DNA from: Protea cynaroides | Taxonomy: Eukaryota > Streptophyta > Magnoliopsida > Proteales > Proteaceae | Assembly (NCBI GenBank): GCA_028583415.1 | Contig: CM053272.1 | Location: 78,113,479 to 78,177,478 of the forward strand | Direction of reading: 5' to 3' | DNA length: 64,000 nt | In this document: positions 12,287 through 25,157 of the stretch, piece after piece | Numbering within the stretch: the first letter of the stretch is position 1 | Layout: each line of letters opens with the position of its first letter | Made by a program: the position numbers and the translations under genes | Notes under the pieces: model-generated | The model's database searches: none | The model's input: only the letters and a program-made list of their open reading frames with translations | Told to the model about the DNA's origin: nothing

Positions 12287-12298
12287 GCTCTAATACCA
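12287..12298 (-). promoter_or_regulatory. Primer binding site, tRNA-iMet type (element B)
   Basis: Minus strand TGGTATTAGAGC, three bases after the LTR end. Same single change as in element A. Confidence 0.85.
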
Positions 12299-12580
12299 AG
12301 TTGTCACACCCCAATTTCACACTATTCAGAATGGTGTGATGATCTGCTAATAAACCAACGGTTCAACCATGATCTCTAATAGGCTGTGTCCTTGTAAACT
12401 AAACCATACATGTCCACAACCATAATCAGAATAAATACACAATAGCGGAAGTCTTAATATTAAATGAACTAAGGAATCTAACTGTGATAATCATAAATAA
12501 AATATCAAATTATGTTGTATCAACCGAGACATAAGTAAATAAAATATCAATTACATTTCCTTAATAGTTCAAATAAAAAT

Positions 12581-12907
12581 CTAATCGAAAATGCATGAGT
12601 TGCACTCGCATGAGGAGTCATGCGTCTCCACTATGTCTTCAACCTCCATTGCAGCTACGTGCCAGCACACAGAAGCATTCATATAATCTTCCACAGTGGT
12701 ACCTACATCATCAACTAAAAATATTCGACGTCGAAAGGGTGAGCATACATCACGGCTCAGTGAGCAAACAAAACAATGCAATAAACATATGCATGCATTC
12801 AATTCATATCTGTGGTCTGATATATAAGTTTGCAATGAGCTATAAAAAGGTTCGGTAGCTGCCTCACCTCTATACACGAGTGTGTGAAGCCGCCCAAAGG
12901 TTAACAT
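12581..12907 (-). other. Small LTR reading frame (element B, right LTR)
   Basis: A full-length 108-residue copy of the conserved LTR small ORF, with the FLVDDVG, DYMNAS, AMEVED and SSCECNSC blocks and no stop. Confidence 0.35.
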
Positions 12908-13728
12908 TTATTGTCATCCCACATGCACCCACTATGGAATAGAGATAGAGCTAAAGTTCTTAGGACCACACCGCATCACACTTCCCCTGATACTCTACCC
13001 ATACCAACACGTAAGCCCCTGCAGGCGAGGGCTTGCAAACTGGGCTCGCAACTAACCAATCCTAATGTCAAACAGTGTACCCAAGGCCTTACCCCAACAT
13101 CCCTCAATACGTCCATAGAGATAGAGCTAAGGCCTCCCGGCAGAGTCGAAGACTACACGGTCCAAGACCACCTCCCCTGATACCCTACGACGTAATAGTT
13201 CTGCTAAGGTAATGGCGATACAACGATGTCAGTGGACAAGACTTGAGTAAAGATAGAGCTAGAGTCTAGTGACTAAGCTAAACCACAATGTCACGTCCTC
13301 TCCCTGATGCTCCACTCGAATCAAGCACACAAACCACACACATACATTCACATGTCTATTCCTACCATCATCACCATCATCATGTTATAAATAAAATAGA
13401 ATTAAATATGCATGAACATTAATAGTAGAAATATTGGATGACATGTTGAATGCACATTACAAGCATACACGCATATAATCAGTCAAGGCATTGGACTGAA
13501 GAAATAAAAATAGTTTATTATTAGCCAATTAGTTTAGGTCTTGTTCCCTCACCTTGGCTTGAGTGTAGATCCTCTTTCAAGCATTAAGAATCACCTTTAT
13601 ATCAATAGGAAATCTTAACAAGTTGATAGATTTTAATTAGAAGTCATTCCGATAATTTTAGGCTTGCTGTTAAGCGAGGGTCACAGGACGGGTCGCAGTT
13701 TTTTGTGACCCCAGGGTGTAGGGTCGAT

Positions 13729-13733
13729 GCCAG
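13729..13733. repeat. Target-site duplication of element D, left copy (GCCAG)
   Basis: GCCAG here and GCCCG at 23061-23065 flank element D. The B left LTR shows the uninterrupted site GATGCCAGGG near 5662. One substitution separates the copies. Confidence 0.75.
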
Positions 13734-14017
13734 TGTCACACCCCAATTCTGCACTAACCAGAATGGTGTGATGAACCATTAAATAACCAACGGTTCAACC
13801 AGGATCTCAATAGGCTGTGTCCGTGTTACTTAAACCATACACATCCACATTTAATAATCAGAGTTAATACACAATAGCGGAAGTCTTTAATATTAAATGA
13901 ACTGAGAATCTAACTGTGATAATCATAAATAAAATATCCAATTATGTTGTATTAACTGAGACATAAATAAATAAAGTATCAATTACATTCCCTTAATAGT
14001 TCAACAAAATATAGAAT

Positions 14018-14332
14018 CTAATTAAAAACGCATGTGTTGCATTCGCATGAGGAGTCATGCGTCTCCACTACGTCTTCAGCCTCCATAGCAGCAGCATACC
14101 CGTATGTGGGTGCATTCATATAGTCTTCAACTGTCGTACTTGCATCATCAACTAAAAATATTAGAATTTGAAAGGGTGAGTATACATCACGGCCCAGTGA
14201 GCAAAACAAACAATGCAACAAACATATGCATGCTTTCAATTCATATCTGTGGTCTGATGTATAAGTTTGCAATGTGCTATAGAAAGGTTCGGTGGCCACC
14301 TTGCCCCTATGCACAAGTGTGAAGCCTGCCAA
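14018..14332 (-). other. Small LTR reading frame (element D, left LTR)
   Basis: 104 residues; a copy of the LTR small ORF with FLVDDAS, DYMNAP, AMEAEDVVETHDSSCE and no stop, despite subfamily divergence. Confidence 0.35.
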
Positions 14333-15726
14333 AGGTTAATGTTTATTGACGTCCCCATACACCCCACTATGGAATAGAGATAGAGCTAAAGTGCTGAGGC
14401 CCGCCAAAGGTTAAAGTTTATTGACGTCCCCATCACACTTCCCCTGATACTCTATCCATACCAACACGTAAGCCCCTGCTGGCGAGGGCTTGCAAACTGG
14501 GCTCGCGACTAACCAATCCTAATGTCAAACAGTGTATACAAGGCCTCACCCCAGCATCCCTCAATACGTCCATAGAGATAGAGCTAAGGCCCCTCGATAG
14601 AGTCAGAGACCACTGGGACTGAGTCCACCTCCCCTGATACTCTACGACGTAATAGTTCTGATAAGGTAATAGCGATACGACGATGTCAGTGGCAAAACCT
14701 GAGTTAGAGATAGAGCTAAGCCCCCCGGCAGAGTCAAAGACCAATGGGACCGAGACCACCTCCCCTGATACTAGCTCGCATCAAGCACCAACCATACACA
14801 AACATTCACATGCCTATTCCTAGCATCATCGTCATCATCATGTTGTAGTAAACAGAAGTAAATATGCATGAACAGTTATAGCAGGAATATTGGATGACAT
14901 GTTGAATGCACATACAACCATACACGCATAGAATCAATATGGCATTGGACTCAAGAAATAAAAATAGTTTATTATTAACCAATTAGTTTAGTTCTTGTTC
15001 CCTCACCTGACGCTTGTTTGATAGTCCACTTCACATCACAAGGTCCGAACGTGCTGTCACAAGGTCCTATACGATATTAGGGTTTAGTTAGATTAGGTTT
15101 ATGTTGGTCGGAAAAACCAACAATGACAAAACACATCTTATAGAGCAGACCGGTCGTAGATACCGGTCGCCGCTCTGTGGGGAAACCTGCGACCAGTATG
15201 GTCAGCCGGTCCCCACAGGCCAGTCCCCAAGAGGTACCGGTCGCAGTACCGGTCGCATGGGGGTGCAACCGGTATGGTCGATCGGTATGTCTTCGGAAGA
15301 CCATACATCCGGTTTCTCGACTTTCGTCGGTTATCCCCTATTGATTCTAGGGTTTCTCCTACACATTCTAGGTCTGAGCATTGAGTTAGAGTTGTTCCAA
15401 CTCCATTTAAGTCCTAGTTTTGATGGTCTTCATCCTAGAACTCGATTATAGGGTTTACCAACCAAATTAGTGTTTGATGGCAACATAGGGTTTAGGTCAA
15501 TACCCACGTTGCATGGCATGGATTCAATAACAACCAACCCTACAAGAGTTCATAGAGTAGAAGAAGGTTTAAGCACTTACCGTCGACTTGCGGTGAGATG
15601 TTCTTCGTCGAACGACAATGACTGCTCTTCCTTCTCCTTCCTAGCTCCTTCTCCTTCTTCAATCTCCTTTCTCCTCTCTAGGGTTTGTGAGGATCAATGT
15701 GAGGGATTCTAGGATGTTTAGAGGGG

Positions 15727-15734
15727 TTTATATA
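15727..15734 (-). promoter_or_regulatory. Probable TATA box in 3' LTR of D
   Basis: Minus strand TATATAAA at the place equivalent to TATAAATA in the other LTRs. The matching site in the 5' LTR of D is deleted. Confidence 0.6.
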
Positions 15735-16020
15735 GGCTAAGATTAGGTTTAGGAAACCTCGTAGCATTAGGAAAGTCCTAGGGTTCAGAATTTGGAAAGT
15801 GGGACCCAAAGAGATCCATTTTTAGATCTTCGTAGTCTGCTGCGCAGGCTATACCGGTCGACCGGTACCAAGACCGGTATCATCGACCGGTATGACTTAA
15901 TTCATACCTAATTTGGTTTGTTTTGTCTGATTTAATACCTGGTTGTCATCCGCTCATCCCGTCCGGCCCGGTGATGATTGGAAGACCTGTTACGACATGA
16001 ATTCAAGGTTTAGATCGGGT

Positions 16021-19000
16021 TCATGGAGTGCAGGTCTTACAACTCCCCCCTATTATAAAAATTTCATCCTCGAAATTGCACATACCTTCCGAGTCGAAAA
16101 GATGAGGGTATTGCTTCCGCATAGCATTTTCTTCTTCCCATGTAACTTCTTCTATATCCCGGCTTCTCCAGGTGACTTTGACATAGTAAATGTCACGGTT
16201 GCGTAGTCGTTGAACCTTTCGGCTGGTGATTTGAGTTGGTGCTACTTCAAATGTCAAATCATCAATCAAATCAGGTGGATCTGCTGCCAAAACGTGTGTT
16301 GGGTCCCTGACATACTTCTTCAATAATGAAACATGGAATACATCGTGCACACCTGACATGGATGGTGGTAGTGCTAACTAGTAAGCCACTTTTCTACGTT
16401 TGGCTAGAATCTCATATGGCCCAACATATCTCGGACTTAGTTTCCCTTTCTGTCTGAACCATTTTAAACCTCGCATAGGTGACACTTTGTGGAATACCTT
16501 ATCACCTACGGCAAACTCAAGGTCTCGGCGTCAAGTATCTGCATATTGCTTCTGACGATTCTGAGCCGTTCTCACTCTTTCCTTGATGATGTCGACCACT
16601 CGACAAGTCTCTTCAATAAATTCTGGTCCAATAATGCTACGTTCTCCCACTTCATTCCAAAATAGAGGAGTTCGATACTTTCTACCATACAGTGCTTCAT
16701 AGGGTGACATCTGTATAGTAGCTTGATAGCTGTTGTTATAAGCGAACTCGATTAATGGTAATTTTTCATCCCATGATCCTTTAAAATCAATTTCATAGGC
16801 TCGGAGCATGTCTTCTAGAATCTGAATGGTACGCTCCGACTGTCCATCTGTATGGGGATGGAATGCAGTACTGAACTTCAATGTTGTACCCATAGCCTTT
16901 TGCAATCCTTCCCAAAACTTTGAAGTAAATCGTGGATCTCTGTCGGACACAATGCTTTCAGGTACACCATGTAGCCTGACATTATTATCCACATATAACT
17001 TGGTTAACCTCTCCAATGTATACTGAAGTTGTAAAACGAGCTGTTTTAGTCAGATGGTCTACGATCACCCAAACCGCATCAACTACTCGAGTAGCCAATG
17101 GTAATCCTGTGACGAAGTCCATGGTGATGCAGTCCCATTTCCATGCTGGTTCCGGTAACGGGTGTAACAATCCTGCCGGCCTTTGTCTTTCAGCCTTTAC
17201 ATTCTGACAATTTAGGCATTGAGACACGAATTTAGATACATCAATTTTCATTCCCCTCCACCGATACAACTTCTTCAGATCATGATACATTTTTGTACTT
17301 CCAGGATGTATCGAATAGATGGTGGTATGGGCTTCTTTCATCAATCGGTGTCTAATGTCCAAGCTTCCTGTTTCAGGTACACATATCCTTCCTTTGTACT
17401 TCAGTACCTTCTCTTCGTCCAAGGTGAACTCAGGGATAGTCCTACCTTTTTTGATGTCTTCTTGTACTGTTCTTAGGTAAGGATCTGATTTGATAGCTAT
17501 CTTTACTTCATCAACTATGTCCGGTATAATCTTTAATGCGGTGAACATATTTGAAAACCGATGGATAAACCCTTGGTTGGCTGACCCATCTAGTGTATCT
17601 ATCACAAACTGTTCATTACTGTGATTGTATACCTTCCCGGTAGTACCCATTGCTGTAGTTGTGCTAACCTCTCCCTGAGATTTTATTATTGCCTTTCTAC
17701 TCAACGCATCGGCTACTATATTAGCCTTCCCTAGGTGATACTGGATATCACAGTCATAGTCTTTCAATAATTACAGCCATCTTCTTTGTCTCATATTCAA
17801 CTCCTTCTGATTAAATAAATAAGTAAGACTTTTATGGTCCGATTTAATCTGGAACTTCTCTCCGTATAGGTAATGTCTCCATATCTTGACAGCATGTACT
17901 ACTGCCGCTAACTCCAAATCATGAGTGGGATAATTTTTCTCATGTGTCTTTAACTGTCTTGAGGCATAAGCAATTACTTGTTCTCCTTGCATAAGCACAC
18001 ATCCTAATCCCAGTCCTGACGCATCAGTGTTTAGGGTAAATGGCTGTCCGGGAACAAGAATAGTCAAAATCAGAGCGGATATCAATTGTCTTCAAGGTTT
18101 GGAAGCTCTTCTCGCATTTATCCGTCTACACAAACTTTTCACCTTTCTTAGTCAGACTGGTGAGAGATACGGCAATCCAGGAATAGTCTTCCAAAAATTG
18201 TCGATAATAACCAGCGAGACCCAGAAAACTTCTAATTTCTGCAATGCTCTTTGGTGCTTCCCACTTTACAATAGCCTTGATCTTGCTGGGATCCACTTTG
18301 ATTCCTTCAGTGGATACTACATGTCCTAGGAAGGCGACTTCACTTTGCCAAAACTCACACTTGGTAAATTTGGCATATAGCTTCTCTTTCCTTAAACACT
18401 GTAGAGTGGCGTTTAGATTCTTAATATGGGTTTCCTTGTCCTTGAAATATACCAATATATCATCAATAAATACAATAACCGATGTTTCCAACATATCGTG
18501 GAAAACCCGATTCATAAGTTCCATGAAAGTTGCTGGTGCGTTTGTTAATCCAAAAGACATGACCAAGAATTCATAATGTCCATATCTGGTCCTAAAAGCT
18601 GTCTTAGGAATATCACCTTCTTTAATCTTCAACTGATGGTAGCCTGACTGAAGATCGATCTTAGAAAATACTTTTGCTCCTTGCAACTGATCGAACAAGT
18701 CATTGATCCAAAGTAGTGGATATCGATTCTTGATTGTCAGTTTGTTCAATTCCCGATAGTCGATACATAATCGAACGCTACCGTCCTTCTTCTTTACGAA
18801 CAATACTGGCGCTCCCCATGGTGATATACTGGGTCGAATATAACCCTTGTCCAGTAGTTCTTGTAGTTGTACTTTCAATTCCTTTAGTTCAGTAGGAGCC
18901 ACTCTATAGGTGCCTTTGACACAAGTATCGTCCTTGGTAACAAGTCAATGGCGAACTTGGTCGCATGATCAGATGGTAACTCCAGGTAAGTCTCCTGGAA

Positions 19001-19330
19001 ACACATTAGGAATTTATGCATCACATCAATATCTTCCATCTGTGGTGCTTCTTTGGTAATGTATACCACAGATACCATATATCCAACTTGTTACTCTTCA
19101 AAGCATCTCTTCGCTTTTAGCATAGAGAGGATCAGCTTTCACTTCTTGAGCAACTTACTTCCAATTAAATTATAAGTCATCTCTATTCTTGGATGATAAC
19201 CTCTTCTATGCACATAATCACTCGTAGAGTGTTGAGATAATCAGTCTATCCCCAAGATGACGTCAAAGTCTACCATCTCGAGTCTAATTAGGTTACGTCC
19301 AAATTTCATCCATCCATTAATATGATTCAA
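16021..19330 (-). pseudogene. pol of element D (PR remnant, RT, RH, IN, chromodomain)
   Basis: The protease is only a remnant (19080-19330; a decayed DFDVILGMD-like block). RT covers 18126-18902 with IDDILVYF near 18450. RNase H covers 17771-18085. The HHCC zinc region ends in QCLNCQ near 17215, and the integrase core has MDFVTGLP, SDRDPRF and DGQSERTIQILED. The chromodomain (VKVTWRSRDIEEVTWEEE) is intact. The last frame runs through the polypurine tract and stops at 16021-16023 inside the 3' LTR. Breaks are TAG at 18126 in a Trp codon, a frameshift near 17030, a stop near 17768, and loss of frame near 18890. Confidence 0.9.
16042..16051 (-). promoter_or_regulatory. Polypurine tract (element D)
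   Basis: Minus strand AATAGGGGGGAGT next to the LTR start. Here it is also part of the polyprotein reading frame. Confidence 0.8.
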
Positions 19331-20791
19331 TCATTGTTCATAACACTCATCTAAAACAACATTTAGTCCCAAAAGGGCTTAAACTAGAGAAATCTAGTGT
19401 AACGGTCTTAAGGGCTTGTCTAGTTCCTTCATCTCTTAGTTTTTCAAAGACTATCGTCAAAATCTCATATCTTAAAAAAACTCATTAGCTTATATTTCCT
19501 TTATCCTTGCTGTTCTACCCTGATCTCTCTTTCATATACCTCGAAAAATATCTTGTGATTGTTACTTCATATCCTAAGTCTACTTCTAAGCATTAGGATA
19601 TATGCTTATAAATTCATTAATTTAGCCAAACTCTTTTGGTCTTTACTTAATCATATCACTCGACATTGGGCATAACTCAATTTTCATTGTATTAAACCGA
19701 TTACTATTAATGCCATGATTTTTTTTTTTTTGACTTTATCCTTGTGTCCACTTTTAGATTTGCCTTTAGGAATCTTCTACCTTGTCAAAATTTCATACTG
19801 ATATAGCCATCTTTAACTCTACTAGAGTGCTATCTATTTCTTTACTGGCTACCCTTGATAGTTCTCACTTTTGTCGCATGCACTCTTTTATAGACATGAT
19901 TCATATCCACCCGTTTAAAAATCTCAAAATAGATTCTCCATTACTTCATCGGAGGTCTCTGGGCTATAAAATCTAATCTAAATTTAATCATCTTCCTTCT
20001 AATAATTCCATTATCACTAAACATCTTTTCAATGGATGTCAGAATGGTTATCCAAAAACAATTCCTTTCCTTCTTTCGAATTTAGTATGACGACGAACAC
20101 TTGCTTTATCTAGTGAACCAAGGTTTTAAGAATCAGGAATAAATCTATGGTAATCCAACCGGCATCCAAAGGTCCTTAAGTTGCACGGTGGTCCAAATAC
20201 ATGGAAATAAAGGTTCTACAACTCTTAACCTCAAGGTTACAGGTTCTATCGAGTACATAATGCCATTGGTCAAGGCACTACAGGAGTAAATCTGGAAAAA
20301 GTTGTGGTACATCAATAAATCAGGTATAAATCGAAAGGATATACTCTCAACATGATTAAAAATTTAACTGTTCATTCAGTTCATATCTCTGTTCATGTTG
20401 TCGATCATGAGAGTGGCTCAGATTGGTATAATCAAGACCAATATTCAAGAATAATATCTATAACCCCAATTGTCAGGTTGAATCAAGAAGGCATCCTATC
20501 AAGGTATGAAAATCTAAAATCTAGTATGTGCATCCTTTGTATACCTAGTTAACTGTCCGACTTATATATTGTACCCTATATTATTTGTTTATCAGGGTAA
20601 AATTTGGATTTTCTTTCTTTGTCAGTATTTACATATGGTTCCACCCTTTATATGTACATTATTGTCTTGTTTAAGTTCTGTCTCAATCAACACAGGTGCT
20701 TATGGTGTGTGTATTAAAGCTTTCAAATTTTATCCTATCTCAGTTCATGGCTTTTGTGGAAGTATATCGGTTTAACAGACAGGGCCTGAGA
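19331..20791. other. Noncoding left-over of the D internal region
   Basis: About 1.46 kb in the place where gag, leader and the antisense gene should be. I see no Gag or antisense-gene blocks. A run of T lies near 19725. Only the last ~150 bases before the PBS clearly match the leaders of A, B, C and K. It may be decayed leader or unrelated filler. Confidence 0.5.
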
Positions 20792-20803
20792 GCTCTGATA
20801 CCA
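20792..20803 (-). promoter_or_regulatory. Primer binding site, tRNA-iMet (element D)
   Basis: Minus strand TGGTATCAGAGC, the unaltered plant initiator-Met PBS, three bases after the 5' LTR. Confidence 0.9.
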
Positions 20804-20806
20804 AGT

Positions 20807-23060
20807 TGTCACACCCCAATTCTGCACTAACCAGAATGGTGTGATGAACCGCTAAATAACCAACGGTTCAACCAGGATCTCAATAGACTGTGTCTGTGTT
20901 ACTTAAACCATACACATCCACATTTAATAATCAGAGTAAATACACAATAGCGGAAGTATTTAATATTAAATGAACTGAGAATCTAACTGTGATAATCATA
21001 AATAAAATATCCAATTATGTTGTATTAACTGAGACATAAATAAATAAAGTATCAATTACATTCCCTTAATAGTTCAATAAAATATAGAATCTAATTGAAA
21101 ACGCATGAATTGCATTCACATGAGGAGTCATGCGTCTCCACTACGTCTTCAGCCTCCATAGCAGAAGCATACCCGTATGCGGGCGCATTCATATAGTCTT
21201 CAACTATCGTACCAGCATCATCAACTAAAAATATTTGAATTCGAAAGGGTGAGCACACATCACGGCTCAGTAAGCAAAACAAAACAATGCGACAAACATA
21301 TGCATGCTTTCAATTCATATCTGTGGTCTGATGTATAAGTTTGCAATGTATTATAGAAAGGTTCGGTGGCCACCTTGCCCCTATGCACAGGTGTGAAGCC
21401 CGCCAAAGGTTAACGTTTATTGACGTCCCCATCCACCCCACTATGGAATAGAGATAGAGCTAAAGTGCTGAGGCCCGCCAAAGGTTAACATTTATTGACG
21501 TCCCCATTACACATCCCTGATACTCTACCCATACCAACACATAAGCCCCTGCTGGCGAGGGCTTGCAAACTGGGTTCGCAACTAACCAATCCTAATGTCA
21601 AACAATGTATCCAAGGCCTAACCCCAGCATCCCTCAATACGTCCATAGAGATAGAGCTAAGGCCCCCCGATAGAGTCAGAGACCACTGGGACCGAGACCA
21701 CCTCCCCTGATACTCTATGATGTACTAGTTCTGCTAAGGTAATAGCGATACGACGATGTCAGTGGCAAGACTTGAGTTAGAGATAGAGCTAAGGCCCCAC
21801 GGCAGAGTCAGAGACCACTGGAACCGAGACCACCTCCCCTGATACTCGCTCGCATCAAACACCAACCATACACAAACATTCACATGCCTATTCCTAGCAT
21901 CATCATCATCATCATGCTGTAGTAAACAGAAGTAAATATGCATGAACAGTTATAACAGGAATATTGGATGACATGTTGAATCCACATACAAGCATACACG
22001 CATAGAATCAATATGGCATTGAACTCAAGAAATAAAAACAGTTTATTATTAACCAGTTAGTTTAGGTCTTGTTCCCTCACCTGACGCTTGTTTGATAGTC
22101 CACTTCACGTCACAAGGTCTAAACATGTTGTCACAAGGTCCTATACATTAGGGTTTAGTTAGATTAGGTTTATGTTGGTCGGAAAAATCAACAATGGCAA
22201 AACACATCTTACAGAGCTGACCGATCGCAGATACCGGTCGCAGCTCTGTAGGGAAACTTGCGACCGGTATGGTCAGCCGATCCCCACAGGCTAGTCCCCG
22301 AAAGGTACCAGTTGCAGTACCGGTCGCATGGGGGTGCGACCGGTATGTCTCCGGAAGACCATACATCCGATTTCTCGACTTTCGTCGGTCATCCCCTATT
22401 GATTCTAGGGTTTCTCCTACACATTCTAGGTCTGAGCATTGAGTTAGAGTTGTTCCAACTCCGTTTAAGTCCTAGTTTTGATGGTCTTCATCCTAGAACT
22501 CGATTATAGGGTTTACCAACCAAATTAGGGTTTGACGGCAACATAGGGTTTAGGTCAATACCTGCGTTGCATGGCATGGATTCAATAACAACCAACCCTA
22601 CAAGAGTTCATAGAGTAGAAGAAGGTTTAACCACTTACCGTCGACCTGCGGTGAGATGTTCTTCGTCGAACGACAATGACTACTCTTCCTTCTCCTTCCT
22701 AGCTCCTTCTCCTTCTTCAATCTCCTTTCTCCTCTCTAGGGTTTCTGATGATCAATGTGAGGGATTCTTAGGAAACCTCCTAGCATTAGGAAATTCCTAC
22801 GGTTCAGAATTTGGAAAGTGGGACCCACAGAGATCCATTTTTGGATCTTCGTAGTCTGCTGCGCAGGCTATAGCGGTCAACCGGTACCAAGACCGGTACC
22901 ATCGACCGATATGACTTAATTCATACCTAATTTGGTTCGTTTGGTCCGATTTCATACCTGGTTGTCATCAGCTCGTCCCGTCCGACCCGGTGATGATTGG
23001 AAGACCTGTTACGACATGAATTCAAGGTTTAGATCGGGTTCATGGAGTGCGGGTCTTACA
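20807..23060 (-). repeat. 5' LTR of element D, TATA region deleted
   Basis: It matches the left LTR closely along its length. Near 22768 about 39 bases are missing relative to 15711-15749, including the TATATAAA box. ACCGGTCG-type motifs remain at 22218-22365 and 22865-22915. Confidence 0.9.
21091..21282 (-). other. Small LTR reading frame (element D, right LTR)
   Basis: 63 residues of the conserved LTR small ORF; only the C-terminal part is open from a Met. Confidence 0.3.
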
Positions 23061-23951
23061 GCCCGGGTCGGATGTTCCATCGACCCTGGGTGCGACTACC
23101 GCATCCCTGGACTTCCCGAATGCTGGGGGTCGATCCTGTGGTCTGGTAGGGTCGATTCCCAATCGACCCCACGTGCAACCCCCCGTGGTTTGAGTCGACC
23201 TTTTCATCCTACAGTCTAGTCTTTCAAGTTTGGGTCCTATGGCTTACTTCCACAGTCCATTCTATGCTTGTTCTATGGCTTAAAACTTTAGGTTACTTCC
23301 TTACTTGCCTACCATGATTCCCTCCATGGATTTCATTGAAATCCTCCCATGGATGGATGATTTGGATTTCTCCTAGACCATACCCTCTTTATGAACTATT
23401 CTAAGGTCTTAAATTATTAATGTAAACATACCCATACCTTAGGTTTGCTGAGATTCAAAGGTTTCTCTGAATTCTTCTCTTTAGTCTTCTTCTCCAACTT
23501 TTCGTCTCTTCTCCTTCTCTTCTCTTTCTCTCACTTTCAATTAGGGTTTCAAAAGGAGTGAAAGAGACTAACGGACATCCTATTTATAGAGGAGAACCTC
23601 CCAAAATAAGTCTCATTGAGATTAGAAAAGAATGCCCTTGAAATTTGGAAAGTTTCCTATTTACGGTTTCTGTCGGCAATGAGAGGGTCGATGAGGGGGT
23701 CGGAGATCCCGTCAACCCTCAGGTCTAAATTGTCTGACCCTCAGTTAGAATTTTAGGGGTCTGACTCCCTAATGAGGGGGTCCGACCTTGCTTATTTGGG
23801 TATGCGACCCCGCCCCCTAATTTACTATTTTTGGGTCAGTTTAATACCTGGTCTCACTATTTCCTTCACGCACTTGGTCCATTTGACTCGACCATGATAG
23901 GTAGACCTGGTACAGGGTGGTAAGACCGGTTAGTTCGATACAGGTCTTACA
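23061..23951 (-). repeat. 5' LTR of element B, part 2 (starts with D target duplication)
   Basis: GCCCG at 23061-23065 is the right copy of the D target duplication. From 23066 the sequence continues the interrupted B LTR (GGTCGGATGTTCC) to CTTACA. TATAAATA lies at 23581-23588 (minus), with a GTCGA-motif cluster at 23685-23815. Confidence 0.88.
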
Positions 23952-24707
23952 AAAATACTTCTTGAAGAAAGCCTACTTGAAGGTAGCTCAGGTCAGCCGA
24001 GTGTACTTGGTCAGAAGGAAGCTGCAAGTGGACTTCCACCAGTGATTTGCATCCTCTCTTAGCGTGAAGGTTGAATACAAAACTTTCTCTTCTTTGGTTA
24101 TGGTCATCATCAGAAATTTCTTCTCTATCTCGTCAATCCAGTGAGCTGGCCACAATGGATTTGACATCTTACCTAAGGATGTCTGAGGCTTCATATTTAG
24201 GAACCATTCTACAAGCCTTGAATGATCTTACTGCACATAAGCTCCATACGCTGGTGGTAGATATTGGTAACCACCCTGGTACACACCCTATTATCCTCTA
24301 AGGTTCTGCATTGGTGTATGCATCACCAGAACTTGTTGCGTTGTGGGCACTGTGTTATTGTCAACGAGTGTTGGAGGCACAATGTTGCAACCAACCGGTA
24401 CCATACTGGTTTGCCCTGGAGGTGTTGGTGTGGCATTGGTAGCTTAGGGAACAATTCCCATGGCAACTTGCATAGCTAGCAACATTTGTTGTTGTTCTTC
24501 CACCTGTCAGGCCAAATTTATCGCAATCATGCCCAATTCAACTGGTGGTCCTGGTAAGTTGGTTGTGTTGGCCTTGTTGTTTCCACCTTGAGGTACATCA
24601 TTATTCCCTACTTGTTCTTCTGGATTTTCATTTATATTTCCCACACCAGGTGGTGGTGGGTCGGGCTTCTACCTCTTCAACTATTTTGCCAGTATGGCAT
24701 GCCATTT
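23952..24707 (-). pseudogene. gag fragment of element E
   Basis: It reads MACHTGK... from an ATG near 24707. The recognisable Gag core is at 23988-24194, with NPLWPAHWIDEIE and ANHWWKS, as in the Gag proteins of C and F (Retrotrans_gag type). The Gln/Pro-rich N-terminal part is decayed. The sequence stops at 23952, where B is inserted. The rest of gag and pol should lie left of the window if the nesting is right. Confidence 0.75.
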
Positions 24708-25157
24708 TAGACTAACGACTGTCGTAGTTTCTATATAGCCAATAGGTGTGAGACAAGATACATCATATGGTAATTTATCGGGTTAGTCCCACATTATATG
24801 AAAATCCTCAACAAACAGAACTAAACCAAATTCATACAGGTCAAAAGAACTTTGTCGACTCGTCCTTGACCGATCATATATTGAGCGATCAATGAGTGAT
24901 TAGGACAAACTCTAGAAACATTCCTGAGAGCCTTTGGTCTACTCATCATTCGACTGACCGGATGACTTTTTAAGTTGAATTTCTCAACCAGTTAATCAAA
25001 AATCTGTTTTTAAATCTATTTCGAGTCTTTTTGTTCATTTACTATTTTGTCTCCTTCTGAGTTCTAATCCAACTTGCTACCAGTGAGTTGCTATAGTACC
25101 CACCGATCAAAATCCATGCTTTCCCTTCCGGTCAACTACTCCCAACACTCCTCAATG
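24708..25157. other. Leader of element E with putative antisense exon 1
   Basis: Noncoding. GACCGATC and GACTCG-like words replace the GGGTCGA cluster of B, C and K. It ends in CTCAATG before a GTAAGT donor, which fits the first exon of the antisense gene. Confidence 0.5.

Larger units (their letters stand above)
12302..13733 (-). repeat. 5' LTR of element B, part 1
   Basis: Starts TGTCACACC on the plus strand. It is interrupted after GATGCCAG at 13733 by element D and resumes at 23061. The two parts together give an LTR of ~2.3 kb. Confidence 0.9.
13734..16041 (-). repeat. 3' LTR of element D
   Basis: TGTCACACC to CTTACA on the plus strand. ACCGGTCG/CGACCGGT motifs cluster at 15140-15305 and 15840-15895, on both sides of the TATA box at 15727-15734 (minus TATATAAA). 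Confidence 0.92.
13734..23060 (-). mobile_element. Element D: full-length but gag-less chromovirus copy (9.3 kb)
   Basis: Two LTRs of 2308 and 2254 bp, PPT, PBS and a degenerate pol are all present, flanked by a 5-bp target duplication. There is no recognisable gag and no antisense gene. The LTR motifs are ACCGGTCG type rather than GGGTCGA, so this is a distinct subfamily. It is inserted in the 5' LTR of B. Confidence 0.9.
4334..23951 (-). mobile_element. Element B: chromovirus lacking gag, with A and D nested in its LTRs
   Basis: Its own sequence is 4334-13733 plus 23061-23951, interrupted by element D. The internal region (6557-12301, ~5.7 kb) carries protease to chromodomain remains and the antisense gene but no gag. 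The left LTR is cut by A and the right LTR by D. The right flank at 23952 is the gag sequence of an older element (E). A target duplication AAAAT (23952-23956) is predicted, but its partner is outside the window. Confidence 0.8.

Noticed and set aside
15943..16206. Plus-strand frames over the D pol and LTR, and similar shadows over the B, C and F pol
   Set aside because: Shadows of the minus-strand polyprotein, without their own conserved blocks.
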